64,000 bases of DNA, taken from contig NZ_SNYJ01000010.1 in assembly GCF_004363045.1 (NCBI RefSeq), positions 62,001 through 126,000 on the forward strand, written 5' to 3'. Positions 1-9,667 of the stretch are shown one piece after another (position 1 is the first letter of the stretch; each line of letters opens with the position of its first letter). The notes under the pieces are model-generated. The model saw nothing but the letters and a program-made list of their open reading frames with translations, ran no database searches and had not been told where the DNA came from. The stretch is from Aureibacillus halotolerans (lineage in GTDB: Bacteria; Bacillota; Bacilli; Bacillales; DSM-28697). The position numbers and the translations under genes are program-made.

Positions 1-1090
1 CTTCCACCTCTACTTCATAAGCCTTACCGAACATTGGCAGAACCTTAATGGAACGCTCCTTCAAGCGACCCTCGTCCTCTTTGTTGCCACCCGAATTAAT
101 GTAAGACTGCTCGCGCACGTTGACTTCAATGCGGCCCTTGCTGCCGTTAAAGGACACAATATAACCTTCCCAAGGCAAGTAAGCGTTAAGGGAATAATTC
201 AAAATCGCTTTGTTTTTGTACGTCACCATTACGCCAAGCGTGTCCTCAATGTTGATGCCATCACCAAAAACGCTCTGATCGCGTTGGTACCCATCTTCTT
301 TCTCCGCATCCAAATACATCGCTTTTAAGTGTGGGTTGTCTGCCATCTGAATGGCAAAAGGGTCATCCTTAGCCGCTTCACTGCCATGCGAGCGCTGATA
401 AAAATCGGTGACACCACGTGCCTCCGCATTTTCCTTGCCGTAATAACGCAGGCCGCCTTGGGCATACACCATTTCAGGTGAGGTACCGAGCCAAAAATTG
501 ACGAGATCAAAATGATGGGTTGATTTGTGTACAAGCAAACCACCACTGTTTCGTTTGTCACGGTGCCAGCGCCGGAAATAATCAGCTCCATGCTGCGTAT
601 TGAGTGCCCACTCAAAATTCACGGAAAACACATCACCAATGGCGCCGTCTAGGATGAGCTCACGAATTTTTGTGTTGTGCGGGGCATACCGATAGTTGAA
701 TGTGACCTTTACTTCGCGACCCGTTTCATTAATAGCGTCAATGATTTCCTGGCATTTCTCAGCGTCTACTGTCATTGGTTTTTCTGTAACAACATCACAG
801 CCAAGATGAAGAGCTTTTACAATATATGTATGATGCGTTCGATCCATCGTTGTGACGACAATGACGTCTGGCTTCTCCTTCGCAATCATCTCTTCAAACT
901 CATGTGCTTTGTACGTATTGACCACGGCATGGTCGTACTTTTCCTCTAACAACGTGTTCGAATAATCCATTCTCGTCTGGTTTGAATCACAAAAGGCAAC
1001 GAGTTTGCATGTGTCTTTAAAGTCACGGGCAATCGCCCCATAATAAAACTCTGCTCGACCACCTGTACCAATCAATGCATATGTTTTCAT
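1..1090 (-). CDS. Gfo/Idh/MocA-family NAD(P)-dependent oxidoreductase (3' end outside window)
   Basis: Reads MKTYALIGTGGRAEFYYG from an ATG at 1090 preceded by a GAAGGAG ribosome site. The N-terminus has a Rossmann dinucleotide motif (GTGGRAE, residues 8-14), and the TEKPMTVDAE segment near residue 100 carries the EKP motif typical of the family. Family members oxidise or epimerise sugars and cyclitols with NAD(P). About 363 codons are visible and the reading frame is open at the left edge, so the C-terminus is missing from view. It is the last visible gene of the minus-strand glycan cluster, 32 bp after the GH95 gene, and probably processes a released monosaccharide or its derivative. The exact substrate cannot be read from sequence. 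Confidence 0.88.
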   Translation of the reverse strand, partial: MKTYALIGTGGRAEFYYGAIARDFKDTCKLVAFCDSNQTRMDYSNTLLEEKYDHAVVNTYKAHEFEEMIAKEKPDVIVVTTMDRTHHTYIVKALHLGCDVVTEKPMTVDAEKCQEIIDAINETGREVKVTFNYRYAPHNTKIRELILDGAIGDVFSVNFEWALNTQHGADYFRRWHRDKRNSGGLLVHKSTHHFDLVNFWLGTSPEMVYAQGGLRYYGKENAEARGVTDFYQRSHGSEAAKDDPFAIQMADNPHLKAMYLDAEKEDGYQRDQSVFGDGINIEDTLGVMVTYKNKAILNYSLNAYLPWEGYIVSFNGSKGRIEVNVREQSYINSGGNKEDEGRLKERSIKVLPMFGKAYEVEVE

Positions 1091-1122
1091 CGTTTTTTTC
1101 GACTCCTTCTCTGTTGTGTAGG

Positions 1123-3507
1123 TTATTTTGCTTGAATGCGAAGGCTTTCTCCTACCTTCAATTGCAGCGAATACGTTCCCGCTTCGTCTAGGATGGTCAG
1201 TGCTGTGGAGCTTCCCTCCAACTGAACATCTGAGACCCATTCAGGAAGCTGAAGTGTGACGTGCGTTTCTCTATCGGCGACAATGTCAGCCGCAAACGTT
1301 TTTCTCAAACGATTCCAAGAAAAGGATACCCTTCCTTCACTGTACCGAAAGTCCTTCACCTCACCCTGTGCCCATTTCTCAGGCAAAGCTGGGAGAATGT
1401 GAACGAGCGTTTGAGATACGTAAAGCAACATTTCCTGCACGGCATTCACAAACCCGGCATTCGCATCCATTTGCACAGGCGCTGTGGAAATATCCATCGA
1501 CACGCCCATTCGACGCCAATCGTTATGAAGTGTAAATAAATTTCCTAGCACACAGGAGCGCAGCAGCAAATCCAGTGATTGCAAGGCTTTCTCTCCATCA
1601 AATAACCTCGCATACACACTGGCCATATGCACAAGCGACCAACCGGTTTGTGCGCCTAGCTCTCGTTTTTCGACAGCTGTTTGAATGGCGTCAAATAAGT
1701 CCGGTGTCTCCTTTTTCGTGCATTCTTTCCCGGGAAATAACGGGTACAAGTGGGAAAGATGTCGATGTGCGTAACGATCCTCAAAATCATTATGCAGCCA
1801 TTCCTTCAAAGGGCCGTCCTTGTTTGTTGTGTAGGCAGGCAATCTGGCCAGCATCTGCCGCCATCTTGTCGAGTCGTCACCTTCCTCTCCTGTCCGCTCG
1901 TAGGCCTCGATCAAATGCGACAACAGTTCTTTAATGATTGCCACATCCATCGTGGCATTCACTGTCGTTGGCATTGGATGTGCGAGTGATTCCCCTCCTG
2001 TCGGCATATAATTGCTCGGTGTGTTCTCTGGCGAAACCGAGGGCATCACGATAAGCTCTCCATCCTTCTCTAGCAAGAAATCTTCATAAAACAAAGCCGC
2101 CTCACGCATAAATGGAAGCGCTCTCTCTTTCAGGAAGACCTCATCGCCAGTGAACAAAGCATACTCATAAAAATGCTGAGCCAACCACCCTGCAGCCCCC
2201 GTCCAATTCATAATGACAGGAACGATTTGATTAGGCACTCCAATCCCAGGGGTTGTTCCTGCTGGAGTATATATTCCACGGCATCCATACAGTTTCCTTG
2301 CATTCCCACGAAAATCTTCCAATAAATCTTCATATCTACCAAACATGGACGGCAGCAATTCGACAAGCCCGCCGACTGTTGTGTGCCAATACATCATTTG
2401 AATATTCTCATTCGCCATTGAATGACACCACATCAAGCGGTAATCGCCACCCCACAACCCGTACATGCCAAACGGCTGACCTGCCGTATACGTCCCAGAG
2501 ATAAACAAATAACGACCAAACGACCACATTTTTTCAATAAGCTCTAGGGGGGCCTCGCCTTGATATGCCTTTAGCAACAACTCTTCTGTAGAGTGGGAGG
2601 TCTCCTCAGCTCTATCTTCACCTAAACGAAGGGACGCTGAATGGTAAAGCCTTTGATGGAGAGGGAGATGCTCATCCAACAAATCGTCATAGGACCTCTC
2701 TTCGCGTCTTAGCTCTCCCACCAGCCTTGACCAAGCGACTTCTTTCGCCTCGCCAACAAACACCTTCACAAGAACAAGCACTTCTGACGCACTTTCCACT
2801 CGTAATATAGTGTCGTCAGTTCTCAGCTTACCTCCTGTTGGAATCACGCGAACAACAGCCCCATAATCACTGCCATCCTCGTGAGGTACTGCATATAGGA
2901 TCGTATCCTCGTCTACTTTCTTACATACAGACGCTTTCATTTTTTCACAAAGCGCTGCCATTTGCGGCATATCGGTGTCATGAAATGCGAATGAGATCGA
3001 GGCAGAAAGAGTGTCGGCACTGGACGCAATTCGGTACACGATCGTATCGTGCGCTCGCGAAACAAAGAGGGAACGCGAGTAGCGAACGTCCCCTTCATTC
3101 CAAGCGACCTCTACCTCACCAGTGTCCATATGCACCTGGCGATGATACGTTGAAAAGGGCGTTCCGCTTGGCATCGTTACCTTTAGGTCGCCTAGCGGAA
3201 GCACGGAGGCAAGTTTGGTTGCATACCCTTCCGCTTTTAATGCGTTGGTCAAATGCCAGCTTGCTTGTTTATACGCTTTCGACGTCATGAGTGCTCTCGT
3301 TTCCTCCAACGTATGCGCCACATCGGGAAGCTCATCCTTCACGCCTAGGTGCCAGAGATCCTCATGATTCATAAGAATGGTTTCATCCTGCACGCTGCCG
3401 TACACCGATGCCCCTATTTTCCCATTTCCAGAAGGCGCCCCTTCACGCCAAAGGTTTCTCCACCACGAAGCCGGGTAGTTCATGGTTATCGTATGTCGCC
3501 CACTCAT
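1123..3507 (-). CDS. Glycoside hydrolase family 95-like protein (alpha-L-fucosidase/alpha-L-galactosidase type)
   Basis: About 794 residues, the usual GH95 length. Family landmarks are visible in order: an N-terminal beta-domain signature (SGNGKIGASVYG followed by NHEDLWHLG), the ENIQMMYW segment corresponding to the Asn-rich catalytic loop, PSVSPENT with the Glu expected as general acid, HRHLSHLYPLFPG, and VQMDANAGF with the Asp/Asn pair near the C-terminus. No signal peptide is seen, so it probably acts in the cytoplasm on imported oligosaccharides. I chose the ATG at 3507, which has GGAAAGGG 8 nt upstream; an ATG at 3513 and a TTG at 3525 are alternatives. It lies 36 bp after another glycosidase-like gene and looks co-transcribed with it. 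Known GH95 enzymes release alpha-L-fucose or alpha-L-galactose; which one applies here is not determinable. Confidence 0.85.
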   Translation of the reverse strand: MSGRHTITMNYPASWWRNLWREGAPSGNGKIGASVYGSVQDETILMNHEDLWHLGVKDELPDVAHTLEETRALMTSKAYKQASWHLTNALKAEGYATKLASVLPLGDLKVTMPSGTPFSTYHRQVHMDTGEVEVAWNEGDVRYSRSLFVSRAHDTIVYRIASSADTLSASISFAFHDTDMPQMAALCEKMKASVCKKVDEDTILYAVPHEDGSDYGAVVRVIPTGGKLRTDDTILRVESASEVLVLVKVFVGEAKEVAWSRLVGELRREERSYDDLLDEHLPLHQRLYHSASLRLGEDRAEETSHSTEELLLKAYQGEAPLELIEKMWSFGRYLFISGTYTAGQPFGMYGLWGGDYRLMWCHSMANENIQMMYWHTTVGGLVELLPSMFGRYEDLLEDFRGNARKLYGCRGIYTPAGTTPGIGVPNQIVPVIMNWTGAAGWLAQHFYEYALFTGDEVFLKERALPFMREAALFYEDFLLEKDGELIVMPSVSPENTPSNYMPTGGESLAHPMPTTVNATMDVAIIKELLSHLIEAYERTGEEGDDSTRWRQMLARLPAYTTNKDGPLKEWLHNDFEDRYAHRHLSHLYPLFPGKECTKKETPDLFDAIQTAVEKRELGAQTGWSLVHMASVYARLFDGEKALQSLDLLLRSCVLGNLFTLHNDWRRMGVSMDISTAPVQMDANAGFVNAVQEMLLYVSQTLVHILPALPEKWAQGEVKDFRYSEGRVSFSWNRLRKTFAADIVADRETHVTLQLPEWVSDVQLEGSSTALTILDEAGTYSLQLKVGESLRIQAK

Positions 3508-3543
3508 CCGCATCGCCCTTTCCAATAATCTCGCTCTAACAGC

Positions 3544-5583
3544 TTACAGCCACGGTTTCAGCCCTTCCGACTCTACGTTCCACTGTTCACTTGGAAACCC
3601 TGGGCAATTCCCCGGTCCATGCTCCCAACCGACTGACATCATCGCAACAGCCGTCAGAAGGCCGCCATTGCCTGGTAAATACGCATAAAGACCAGGGCGT
3701 TGGTAATTGTGACCGTTAGGCAGGTACGTGTTTTTCGTCGCTTCCATCAGGAGAAAATCAACAGCAAGCTGTTTTTCGCCAAGGCGCGCTGCTGTCATCG
3801 CACACATCGGGAAATCCCAGCCCCATGCCGTCTCCCATTGCCATTCGTCTCGAACCTTAATGAGCGTTCGTCGCATCGTTTCCGCATCCACCATCGTGCC
3901 TGGCAAGAGACCAAGGGCCCCAACCATGGACGGATGGTCATGGTTTTTTTCAGTGAAAGATGTGGGGCATTGCTCATGAGCAAGATAAACCCCGTCTTGA
4001 TGCGGCAAAGGAGCAAGCTTCGACGCGACTTCTTCCCACAAAGGGTTTGGTTCTTCTCCTAACCGCTCCGCCCATTGAACCGCGATTCGCAGCCCATACG
4101 CCCAGTACTCCAGCTCATAAGGCGGGTTAATGCTGTCCTCCATGCGATGGCATTCTTGGGCAGGAATTAACGGCGGACCCAACACATAGGCGCCTCGTTC
4201 CTTTTTCCATTCCGCAAAATCAGCCATAAAATTAGCAGATTCAAACACTAGCTCTTTGTATTCATGCAAGGTGGCTTCAGTCGAGTCCTGCTTGTAGAGG
4301 AGCTCCACCATCGCGAGTGGATGCGGCTGTTGCCAAATCAATCCTGGCGCGACTTGAGACGGCGTTTGTTTTCCATCTGGACCGACCATTTTAGGCCAGC
4401 GCACGCCTAAATACCCCTGTGATCCTGCCAGCTTTCGTGCCTCGGGTAAAATTTTGTTGTACCAATCCATGCTGTTACGTAGCTTCTCTGCTCGTCCCCA
4501 GAGTGGGAAATGAATGGCATGCCACCAATGCATTTCGAGATGGCTTTTGCCGAACCAGCTGTTGTACATATAACCCGTTTCCTGCGGAGGCACGGAACCA
4601 CTGCTATGAATCGCCGTTAAATATTGCGAAAGGACAACGCGACGCTCTAGCTCATGTGCGCGTGGGTCTGCGCTTCCTTCAAAGCTGACAAACGCGCCGT
4701 CTTTCCAAAAGGTGTTCCAATAGGTTTCACTGTCTGCAAATACGTCTTCTGCGTGACATGGCTCAGGAGGTTTTTCAGCAAATGTGGCCGTCAACGTGAG
4801 CTCCTTTTCGTTAGAAACGAGCGTCCATTCATGCGTTTTTGTTTGCTGAAGCTCTCCCGTCGACCAATCCAAACGAACCGTGTAATGATCGTCGTCCATG
4901 TGCCGCTCCAAGAGAGCAGATTGCGTAGAAAGGGTCTGACACGTGGTGCGATGTCTCTCATCGTTGTCCCAATCAAGCGCAACAGCTTTGTCCCAGCTCC
5001 TATGAGTCATATCAGGGGCAGGAAAACGCAGAAACACTTGGAGACGCCCTTGCTGCAAGAGAGATGAAGTGACGTGGACACCAATACGATCTTGCTCGGG
5101 ATGAACAGCCGTCTTTACCTGCACACCAATGCCATCCACTTCAAAATAGCTCTCTATACTCCCATTCCATAGGTTTTGCTTTTGTGTAAACGACGAGATG
5201 TCTTCAAACGACGCCTCACTCCCGTCATCATTCAACAGGCGAAAGGCAAGTCTGCCCAACTGAAGACGATGTGGATTTTGTCGCAGCCAGTGGTAGGCCT
5301 CTTCTTTGTCCTCTGGTTTCATAGGGTATCCAACCGATCGCCCATGAGAGTCAAATGGCTGAAGAGGGGCTTCGTCTTCGGAAAATAGCTCCCGCCCATT
5401 GGTCCAATGCCAGCCCCAATTTGATTGTGTCCCAAGCGGGGTGTCGTACAAGTCAGGGAACGTTTGCAGCCCTGTAATATCTACACTAAATCCAAATTCG
5501 CCATTCCCTAGGCTTAGTGGTGAGAGTGGTTCCAAGGTTGTAATGACAGGGGAATGCTTCATGACGATGCGTTGTCTTTCCAT
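3544..5583 (-). CDS. Six-hairpin glycosidase-like protein, family not assigned
   Basis: 679 residues without signal peptide. The N-terminus (PLSPLSLGNGEFGFSVDITG) resembles the 'GNG.fg' opening of (alpha/alpha)6-barrel glycosidases and phosphorylases. The C-terminal half is rich in Trp/Glu helical segments (LEMHWWHAIHFPLWGRAEKLR, WQWETAWGWDFPM, GLYAYLPGNGGLLTAVAMM) as in six-hairpin enzymes, so a catalytic barrel is likely. I cannot place it in a numbered GH family. AAAGGAGG lies 7 nt upstream of the ATG at 5583. The first 25 bp overlap the end of the regulator gene, implying translational coupling. Its position between an AraC-type regulator and a GH95 enzyme supports a role in depolymerising the same imported oligosaccharide. 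Confidence 0.7.
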   Translation of the reverse strand: MERQRIVMKHSPVITTLEPLSPLSLGNGEFGFSVDITGLQTFPDLYDTPLGTQSNWGWHWTNGRELFSEDEAPLQPFDSHGRSVGYPMKPEDKEEAYHWLRQNPHRLQLGRLAFRLLNDDGSEASFEDISSFTQKQNLWNGSIESYFEVDGIGVQVKTAVHPEQDRIGVHVTSSLLQQGRLQVFLRFPAPDMTHRSWDKAVALDWDNDERHRTTCQTLSTQSALLERHMDDDHYTVRLDWSTGELQQTKTHEWTLVSNEKELTLTATFAEKPPEPCHAEDVFADSETYWNTFWKDGAFVSFEGSADPRAHELERRVVLSQYLTAIHSSGSVPPQETGYMYNSWFGKSHLEMHWWHAIHFPLWGRAEKLRNSMDWYNKILPEARKLAGSQGYLGVRWPKMVGPDGKQTPSQVAPGLIWQQPHPLAMVELLYKQDSTEATLHEYKELVFESANFMADFAEWKKERGAYVLGPPLIPAQECHRMEDSINPPYELEYWAYGLRIAVQWAERLGEEPNPLWEEVASKLAPLPHQDGVYLAHEQCPTSFTEKNHDHPSMVGALGLLPGTMVDAETMRRTLIKVRDEWQWETAWGWDFPMCAMTAARLGEKQLAVDFLLMEATKNTYLPNGHNYQRPGLYAYLPGNGGLLTAVAMMSVGWEHGPGNCPGFPSEQWNVESEGLKPWL

Positions 5584-7862
5584 TGTGCCGCCTCCTTTGA
5601 GATGCGTTCATTATGTGAATGCAGACGCTCATTGCGTCGTAGCATTTCTCTGTATTTTCCTGGCGTCATTTGCTTATACTTCCGGAATACTCGAATAAAG
5701 CTGTTTTCGTGCTGGTACCCTACACTGCTAGCAATTTCGGAAATCTTCGCTTCGGTTAACCGTAGCTGTTCCTCTGCCTGTTTCATTCGTAGCTGCGTTA
5801 AATGACCATAGATCGTGTCGCCCATTTCTTTTTTGAACAGCTGACTGCCAAGGCTGACACTAATGCCAACCGATTGAACAACCTCTGGAATGCCAATGGG
5901 GTCCCCAAGATGCGCCTCCATATAGTCGACCATCTGACAGCAAAGTGCATATTGTTTCGTTTGCGAGGCCTTTTCCTGCGCCTCCGCAATTTGGTGAATT
6001 ATTTGTTTAAGTAATTGCTCAATATCCTCTAAAGACATCGTTTTTAACGATGGGCGTGCACCTTGCTCACTAAGGTTGTTTTGCAACTGAGAGAGCGCAT
6101 CGACCAGTTGCTCTAAAAAAGGCAGCAGATGGACCGATGAAACGGGCAGCATTCGAAAGCTTTCAATCATCTGATGAAGACTTTCAAGGGCGCGTCCTTC
6201 CTCACCTGATTCCACCACATCCATAAACGACTCAATGTCTATATCCTCTGGAAGATCACCAGCGATGGCTTGTTTATCGTACAAATACAAACCTCCATAG
6301 CCATACAAAAGACGCTTGCCCAATGCCTCGTTCGCTTCAAGCCAGCCATCACGAAGAAGCTGAATCTGTTGTTTTTCAAGCCCTACCCCCGCAGACACAC
6401 TATAACCGAGCAACTCCTGTATAGTCGTCAACGCAGGCAATAACAATTGCTGAACTGGCGTTGATGAATTGTTCTGAAACATCACCGCCATCTGATCGCG
6501 ACCAAAATCAGCACATTCCACGCGTCCATTAGAGCTGAGAACTTCCTTCACAATGTTAGCGAGGGCAAATTTTAAAGACGAATGATACGTTTCTGGAAAC
6601 CGCTCACACCATTCTGAGTAATTATCGATCGACAGCATCGCCAGCACAAAGGAGTCCTCGGTCCATTCCGGAAAATACGTCTCCCATTTTTGAAACAACT
6701 CATGCTCGCGAGCAATCGTCCCTTCATAAACGTCATGCAAAAACTTTACCGATGCCTCGCTCCTCACCTGTTGAATAACACGCGACAGCTGCGTATGATC
6801 ACTCATGAGATCCATCGTCAAGGTTTCAAGATGCAACAGATCGCGGCGAAGAACTTCCTTGTTTTTCACGTGAAACATCTGCTTCATCCTCTTAATAGGA
6901 CGTAGCTCCACGGAATGAATGTACACAATCGCTCCTCCACCAAGCAGTAGTGCAAGGACAGATACTGAAAAAACGACATTTCGAATACGCGTTGATTTAG
7001 CCAATATACTTTCTTGTGAAACGAGAGACACATAATGCCAGTCGGTGACGTCAGATGTCATCTGCTTTGCTAGAAAAACACTGTCCTGCGCTTGTACATC
7101 TTTAAATTCGCCTTGCTTTACTTGAGCTATAGCCTGGGTGAGCGTTTCGTCATTTAATGTTGGGTTCGGCGTAATATAAAGCATCGTTTGATTGCCATCC
7201 AGGATGAAACGAACGCTATTCGTTGATTCATTGTTTGCCAAAGTAAGCTTGCTAAACAATTCTTCTTGCTTGATGTTAATGGCGATGATCCCTCGAAGTT
7301 CACCTTGCAGCAAAACTTTGCGAAAAAGAGTCAACCTTGACGTCAATCCATTTTGCACTTGACGCTTTTTCACAAGCATCATTCGGTCCCCAAATTCATC
7401 TGCTACGCCCGTCCAATCGGCATCGGGAAATGTGATCGGATTGGAGCTATACCCTTGTGGCATCGAAACAAAGCTTTCTTTTTTTGTGTCATAAACATAG
7501 ATACTCTCTATATAGGAGGTATTGCGAATTAACGTCGACAGCATTTCATATATTTCCCTAATATTGTCATAAGAGACTTGCTCGCGTTCCGATAAGAATT
7601 GATAAATGTAACTGTTTAAAGCAAGCTTCGTCGCCACTTGATCCGATTCTTCAATGTACTCATCAATGTAATCCATGCTAATCTTCAGCATTTGTTGCTG
7701 CGGTTCATTTAAAGCGTCTTGAAGGACATCTTTTGACGTCGAATACGACGTAAAACCGACCGCAATGATGAGTAAAAACACCGAAAGGCTTAAAAAAATC
7801 ACAAGCCGTGTTTGCGTATTCAACAACAAATCCTTTATCCACCTACGGCCATACCGAAGCAT
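5559..7862 (-). CDS. Membrane-anchored AraC-family transcriptional regulator (YtdP/YesS type)
   Basis: About 767 residues. A transmembrane helix near residues 22-42 (VIFLSLSVFLLIIAVGFTS) and a second near 295-315 (VVFSVSVLALLLGGGAIVYI) enclose an extracytoplasmic sensor of roughly 250 residues, likely Cache-like. A cytoplasmic linker follows, then a C-terminal AraC helix-turn-helix pair (IPEVVQSVGISVSLGSQLFKK, and ISEIASSVGYQHENSFIRVFR ending in the family's TPGKYR motif). B. subtilis relatives YtdP and YesS sit beside LplA-type importers, and YesS controls plant-polysaccharide genes, so this protein probably senses the imported sugar and activates the neighbouring operon. The start is the ATG at 7862, 9 nt after AAAGGGGG; a TTG at 7868 is too close to that site. 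Confidence 0.88.
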   Translation of the reverse strand: MLRYGRRWIKDLLLNTQTRLVIFLSLSVFLLIIAVGFTSYSTSKDVLQDALNEPQQQMLKISMDYIDEYIEESDQVATKLALNSYIYQFLSEREQVSYDNIREIYEMLSTLIRNTSYIESIYVYDTKKESFVSMPQGYSSNPITFPDADWTGVADEFGDRMMLVKKRQVQNGLTSRLTLFRKVLLQGELRGIIAINIKQEELFSKLTLANNESTNSVRFILDGNQTMLYITPNPTLNDETLTQAIAQVKQGEFKDVQAQDSVFLAKQMTSDVTDWHYVSLVSQESILAKSTRIRNVVFSVSVLALLLGGGAIVYIHSVELRPIKRMKQMFHVKNKEVLRRDLLHLETLTMDLMSDHTQLSRVIQQVRSEASVKFLHDVYEGTIAREHELFQKWETYFPEWTEDSFVLAMLSIDNYSEWCERFPETYHSSLKFALANIVKEVLSSNGRVECADFGRDQMAVMFQNNSSTPVQQLLLPALTTIQELLGYSVSAGVGLEKQQIQLLRDGWLEANEALGKRLLYGYGGLYLYDKQAIAGDLPEDIDIESFMDVVESGEEGRALESLHQMIESFRMLPVSSVHLLPFLEQLVDALSQLQNNLSEQGARPSLKTMSLEDIEQLLKQIIHQIAEAQEKASQTKQYALCCQMVDYMEAHLGDPIGIPEVVQSVGISVSLGSQLFKKEMGDTIYGHLTQLRMKQAEEQLRLTEAKISEIASSVGYQHENSFIRVFRKYKQMTPGKYREMLRRNERLHSHNERISKEAAQWKDNASS
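6862..6877. other. parS-like site inside the regulator gene (candidate)
   Basis: TTTTTCACGTGAAACA differs at one position from the Bacillus parS consensus TGTTNCACGTGAAACA recognised by Spo0J. It lies in the coding sequence, reading MFHVKN on the minus strand, about 27 kb from oriC. ParB tolerates single mismatches in B. subtilis, so function is plausible but unproven. Confidence 0.45.
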
Positions 7863-7901
7863 GCGCAATGCCCCCTTTACTACAACAGGATCTCACTCAC
7901 A

Positions 7902-7916
7902 AGGAAGCGTTTTCAT
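7902..7916. promoter_or_regulatory. Candidate CcpA cre site upstream of the AraC-type regulator
   Basis: On the minus strand ATGAAAACGCTTCCT fits the published degenerate cre pattern WTGNAANCGNWNNCW at every fixed position. It sits 40-55 bp upstream of the regulator start, where CcpA binding could give catabolite repression of the glycan genes. The pattern is loose enough to occur by chance. Confidence 0.35.
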
Positions 7917-7920
7917 AGAT

Positions 7921-7969
7921 ATGAACAGACGCCCTACTTTATTGAAGCAGGACGTCTGTCACCGTTCAT
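7921..7969 (-). terminator. Stem-loop between importer genes and regulator gene (weak terminator or processing site)
   Basis: ACAGACG.CCT (from 7925) pairs with AGG.CGTCTGT (to 7959) around a short A/T loop, and outer ATGAAC/GTTCAT arms extend the stem across a bulge. No clear U-run follows on the minus strand, so partial termination or mRNA processing between the abundant binding-protein message and the downstream regulator/glycosidase message is more likely than full termination. Confidence 0.4.
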
Positions 7970-8125
7970 TCATGGTCACTTCTCATTCATGTGACAAGAT
8001 ACCATCGTCGTGAGCTCATTATACCGCAACTTCGACCGACTTTTACAAATAATCGTCCAATTCTGTTCATTATATCAACATTTTGTTCACTAGAATGCGT
8101 TTTGTATGAAGCGATTTTTACAGGC

Positions 8126-9652
8126 CTACTGCTGTGTTTTTGCGTACCATTCCTGAACTCTTTCCGTGACTTCATCGCCACCGCTAGCTTTCCATTTCTC
8201 CACGAACTCATCAAATTTTTCAATTGGCCAGTCGCCAACAACGATTTTTGTCATGTACTCCTGAAATAACTTATGCGATTGAATGTCTGGATAGCCCTCA
8301 TAGATTGTTGATGGCAAGCCGTCACCCGCGATCCGACGTGCATCTGCCTTACTAACCGCAAAGATGTCCTTAATCATCTGCTGCTCTTCTTCTGGGAAAG
8401 TTTCCTCAATACGGTTTTTCATGTCCTCTTCAGTTGTAAGATTTTTCATCCCAAGAGCAATCGGTGTATCGTCTGATGCAGGCAAGAGAACCTTTTCCCC
8501 ATCAACGACTTCATGCTGCAGCCCTTCAATGCCATACCTTACAAATTCTTCATTGGCAGGATCGTAGAAGAAATCAAGCAATTTAAGCGCTGCTGGTGCA
8601 TTTTCTTCTGCCGATGTAGGAATCATCCATTCAGGTTCGCCCATGCTTTTTTGTGTCACAAATCCTTCAAAGCCTTCAACCTTCGGCAATGGCATACCAG
8701 CGACATAAGCCTCAGGATTGCCCTGAGCCCTCATAGCGACCACTTTGTCATGAAGCCGCGCAGGGAGGTGATACCAGCTTCCGACGAGGTTGTTGTTGAT
8801 TTTTGCCGTCCATACGTCCCCTTTGTTTAAGAAGGTTTCATTATCAAGAAGCTTTTCCTCATAAAGGTCACGAATAAACACAATCGCTTCCTTCATATTT
8901 TCGGTCGTGCCTGCGTAGTTAATTTCTCCATTGTAGATGTCCCATTCTGGGTAGCCTTCCCACATTGCCACACCATACATCGCAAACAAATGGTCCATCC
9001 AACGGCCAAATTCACGTCCTGACGTTGGCAGCTCATCGGCTTTGCCGTTGCCATTCGGGTCACCGTCACGGAATTTAATGAGCAACTCTTTATAATCCTC
9101 AACGGTTTCAGGCATCTCCCCGCCTACCGCTTCAATCCAATCCTGACGAATTAACGGTGCGCGCTCTGGTACAAGGAAAACTTTTGGTACGTAATAAATT
9201 TTTCCATCATCAGACGCGGAGCGCACAATGTTCCATGCCTCCTCAGGAATGCTCTCCCAAACGTTCGGCGCATACTTTGGAAGAAGGTCATCGAGTGGCA
9301 ATGCACCTCCCTGAGTGATCAATGTTTGCTCAACCCCACCAATCGGGCGGAGAATGTCTGGCAAATCCTCAGATGCAATTTTCAAATTCAAGTACTCCGA
9401 TGGATCAGAGCCCGGAGGCGTGGAAATCAAGTTGTATTGGACGCCTGTGGCCTCTTGAATGATTTGCACATGCTCATCCTCCGGTGTAGGAATCCGTCCT
9501 TTGCCGTTATGGCTTTTGAACACATCCACCACAACAACGCCATCTTCTGTTTGCTCTTGATCACTCCCAGCTTGTTCCCCACAACCTGCGACAAGCAATG
9601 TAAAACTCATCGACAGCGCTAAAAGTCCTTTGCGCAAATGTTTTTCCATCAT
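8126..9652 (-). CDS. LplA-type extracellular sugar-binding lipoprotein of an ABC importer
   Basis: 508 residues. A lipoprotein signal peptide ends in LLVAGC with the lipid-anchored Cys at residue 24, followed by a Gln/Glu/Asp-rich linker. The mature part has the family 1 solute-binding features seen in LplA/YtcQ proteins (PEDEHVQIIQEATGV near the start, LNLKIASEDLPDI, and aromatic sugar-contact residues across the lobes). It should capture an oligosaccharide at the outer face of the membrane for the two permeases encoded immediately upstream. AAAGGGGG lies 8 nt before the ATG. No ATPase gene is present in the cluster; such importers usually borrow a shared MsmX-type ATPase encoded elsewhere. 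Confidence 0.93.
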   Translation of the reverse strand: MMEKHLRKGLLALSMSFTLLVAGCGEQAGSDQEQTEDGVVVVDVFKSHNGKGRIPTPEDEHVQIIQEATGVQYNLISTPPGSDPSEYLNLKIASEDLPDILRPIGGVEQTLITQGGALPLDDLLPKYAPNVWESIPEEAWNIVRSASDDGKIYYVPKVFLVPERAPLIRQDWIEAVGGEMPETVEDYKELLIKFRDGDPNGNGKADELPTSGREFGRWMDHLFAMYGVAMWEGYPEWDIYNGEINYAGTTENMKEAIVFIRDLYEEKLLDNETFLNKGDVWTAKINNNLVGSWYHLPARLHDKVVAMRAQGNPEAYVAGMPLPKVEGFEGFVTQKSMGEPEWMIPTSAEENAPAALKLLDFFYDPANEEFVRYGIEGLQHEVVDGEKVLLPASDDTPIALGMKNLTTEEDMKNRIEETFPEEEQQMIKDIFAVSKADARRIAGDGLPSTIYEGYPDIQSHKLFQEYMTKIVVGDWPIEKFDEFVEKWKASGGDEVTERVQEWYAKTQQ

Positions 9653-9667
9653 CTCTTTTTCCCCCTT

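Noticed and set aside
1261-7013. Numerous frames of 60-150 codons on the plus strand opposite the glycan genes
   Set aside because: They are antisense shadows of strongly supported minus-strand genes with family signatures.
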